Positions 63,446-64,000 of a stretch of DNA of 64,000 nt are shown here, one piece after another. A program made the position numbers and the translations under genes. The DNA is from Kingella oralis. GTDB lineage: Bacteria; Pseudomonadota; Gammaproteobacteria; Burkholderiales; Neisseriaceae. Numbering within the stretch: the first letter of the stretch is position 1; each line of letters starts with the position of its first letter. The stretch lies in assembly GCF_014054985.1 (NCBI RefSeq), contig NZ_CP059569.1, positions 806,001-870,000 on the forward strand, in the 5' to 3' direction. Under the pieces are notes generated by a model. It saw nothing but the letters and a program-made list of their open reading frames with translations. It was not told the origin of the DNA and ran no database searches.

Positions 63446-63646
63446 ATGGGATTAACCTCAATCTGGCATTGGCTTATCGTATTGGCGATTGTCGTACTCG
63501 TATTCGGCACCAAAAAACTGCGCAACGTCGGCAAAGACCTCGGCGGCGCGGTGCACGACTTTAAAGAAGGCTTAGAAAAAGGCAGCAGCGAAGCCGCCGC
63601 CAAAAAAGAAGAAGTCATCGAACAAAAAACCGATAAACAAGCCTAA
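63446..63646 (+). CDS. tatA: Sec-independent translocase subunit TatA
   Basis: A 66-residue protein with one N-terminal membrane segment (SIWHWLIVLAIVVLVFG) and the amphipathic helix motif FGTKKLRNVGKDLGGAVHDFKEG, then a charged tail. It forms the pore for folded proteins. The ATG at 63446 has AAGGAACTCAATC before it; upstream codons are DUS DNA. tatB follows 2 bp later. Confidence 0.95.
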   Translation: MGLTSIWHWLIVLAIVVLVFGTKKLRNVGKDLGGAVHDFKEGLEKGSSEAAAKKEEVIEQKTDKQA

Positions 63647-63648
63647 TC

Positions 63649-64000
63649 ATGTTTGATTTTAGCTTCACCGAAATGCTGTTGTCAGGCGTGGTCGCCCTAG
63701 TGGTATTGGGGCCGGAGCGCCTGCCCAAAGTGGCGCGCAAGGCAGGCGAATGGGTAGGCAAAATTCAACGCTTGGCAGCAGGTGTTAAACAAGAATTGGC
63801 AGCCAACGGCGAATACGCCGAATTAAGCAAAGTGAAGCAAGATTTCACCAGCACCGTTGCCGATTTGAAACAAGAATTGCACGATTTCGGCAAACAGGTT
63901 GAGCAAGAAACGCAAACCATCGCCCAGCACACGCAAGAGCTTGCCCAGCAAACGCAGCAAGACACGCGCCCCGCATGGGAGCGACTGCCCGAACAGAAAA
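63649..64000 (+). CDS. tatB: Sec-independent translocase subunit TatB (3' end outside window)
   Basis: 117 codons of a single-span protein are visible: MFDFSFTEMLLSGVVALVVLGPERLPKVARKAGEWVGKIQR is the TatB N-terminus with the L-GPERLP motif. A long charged helix with EQETQTIAQHTQELAQQ repeats follows. It overlaps the operon of tatA; tatC is expected just after the window. Confidence 0.93.
   Translation, partial: MFDFSFTEMLLSGVVALVVLGPERLPKVARKAGEWVGKIQRLAAGVKQELAANGEYAELSKVKQDFTSTVADLKQELHDFGKQVEQETQTIAQHTQELAQQTQQDTRPAWERLPEQK

Overview
The window is one contiguous piece of a Neisseriaceae chromosome. The clearest sign is the 12-base motif AGGCAGCCTGAA and its complement, found in almost every intergenic gap and inside many genes. 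From memory this is the Kingella-type (AG-king) dialect of the neisserial DNA uptake sequence (DUS). With the moderately high GC and gene content, I infer Kingella or a close relative, naturally competent, species not determined. No rRNA, tRNA, phage, intact insertion sequence or CRISPR array is visible.

Layout. 1-3.2 kb: end of a cytochrome c4 gene and the cytochrome c assembly gene resB. 3.6-11 kb: L-asparaginase, a P-loop ATPase with a GyrI-like gene, a lipoprotein, an ArsC/Spx-like protein, lpxH and a membrane spermidine-synthase-like protein. 11.3-14.3 kb: an accessory island with a possible SUKH-type protein, a helix-hairpin-helix protein and a translationally coupled ABC-type ATPase plus TOPRIM-like protein. 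This island is the best candidate for an anti-phage system. 14.4-18.2 kb: ettA, a membrane protein and a DUF2130 coiled-coil protein. 19.1-25.6 kb: proline use (putA, putP) with an esterase between them. 25.8-31.6 kb: rdgB, a zinc-ribbon protein, prmA, rpsT, clpX and a lipoprotein. 31.7-38.5 kb: nitroreductase, a two-gene ABC exporter and pntAB. 39-45 kb: mntP, a DUF2726 protein, a glycosyltransferase, ilvC and a frameshifted Fur-type siderophore receptor. 45.8-51.6 kb: a YddA/BacA-like ABC transporter, greB, two membrane proteins and a MoxR-DUF58 pair. 52.3-64 kb: an amino-acid binding protein, yggS, a DUF3482 GTPase, the signal recognition particle RNA (ffs), cyaY, fxsA, an NlpD-like lipoprotein, hisF, creA, hisI, hisE, a HIT protein, pnuC, tatA and the start of tatB.

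The intergenic DNA is unusually rich in small repeats, many flanked by DUS: an 86-88 bp MITE-like palindrome (eight copies), a ~245 bp structured repeat (three copies plus a fragment), a ~55 bp hairpin cassette (four copies), a terminator-like hairpin family (four copies), a 104 bp Correia-like element before clpX, and several single inverted repeats. Inverted DUS pairs commonly sit where a terminator is expected. In at least seven genes the DUS itself supplies the last two alanine codons and the TGA stop.

All calls rest on reading the sequence and on recalled family knowledge; no database search was run.
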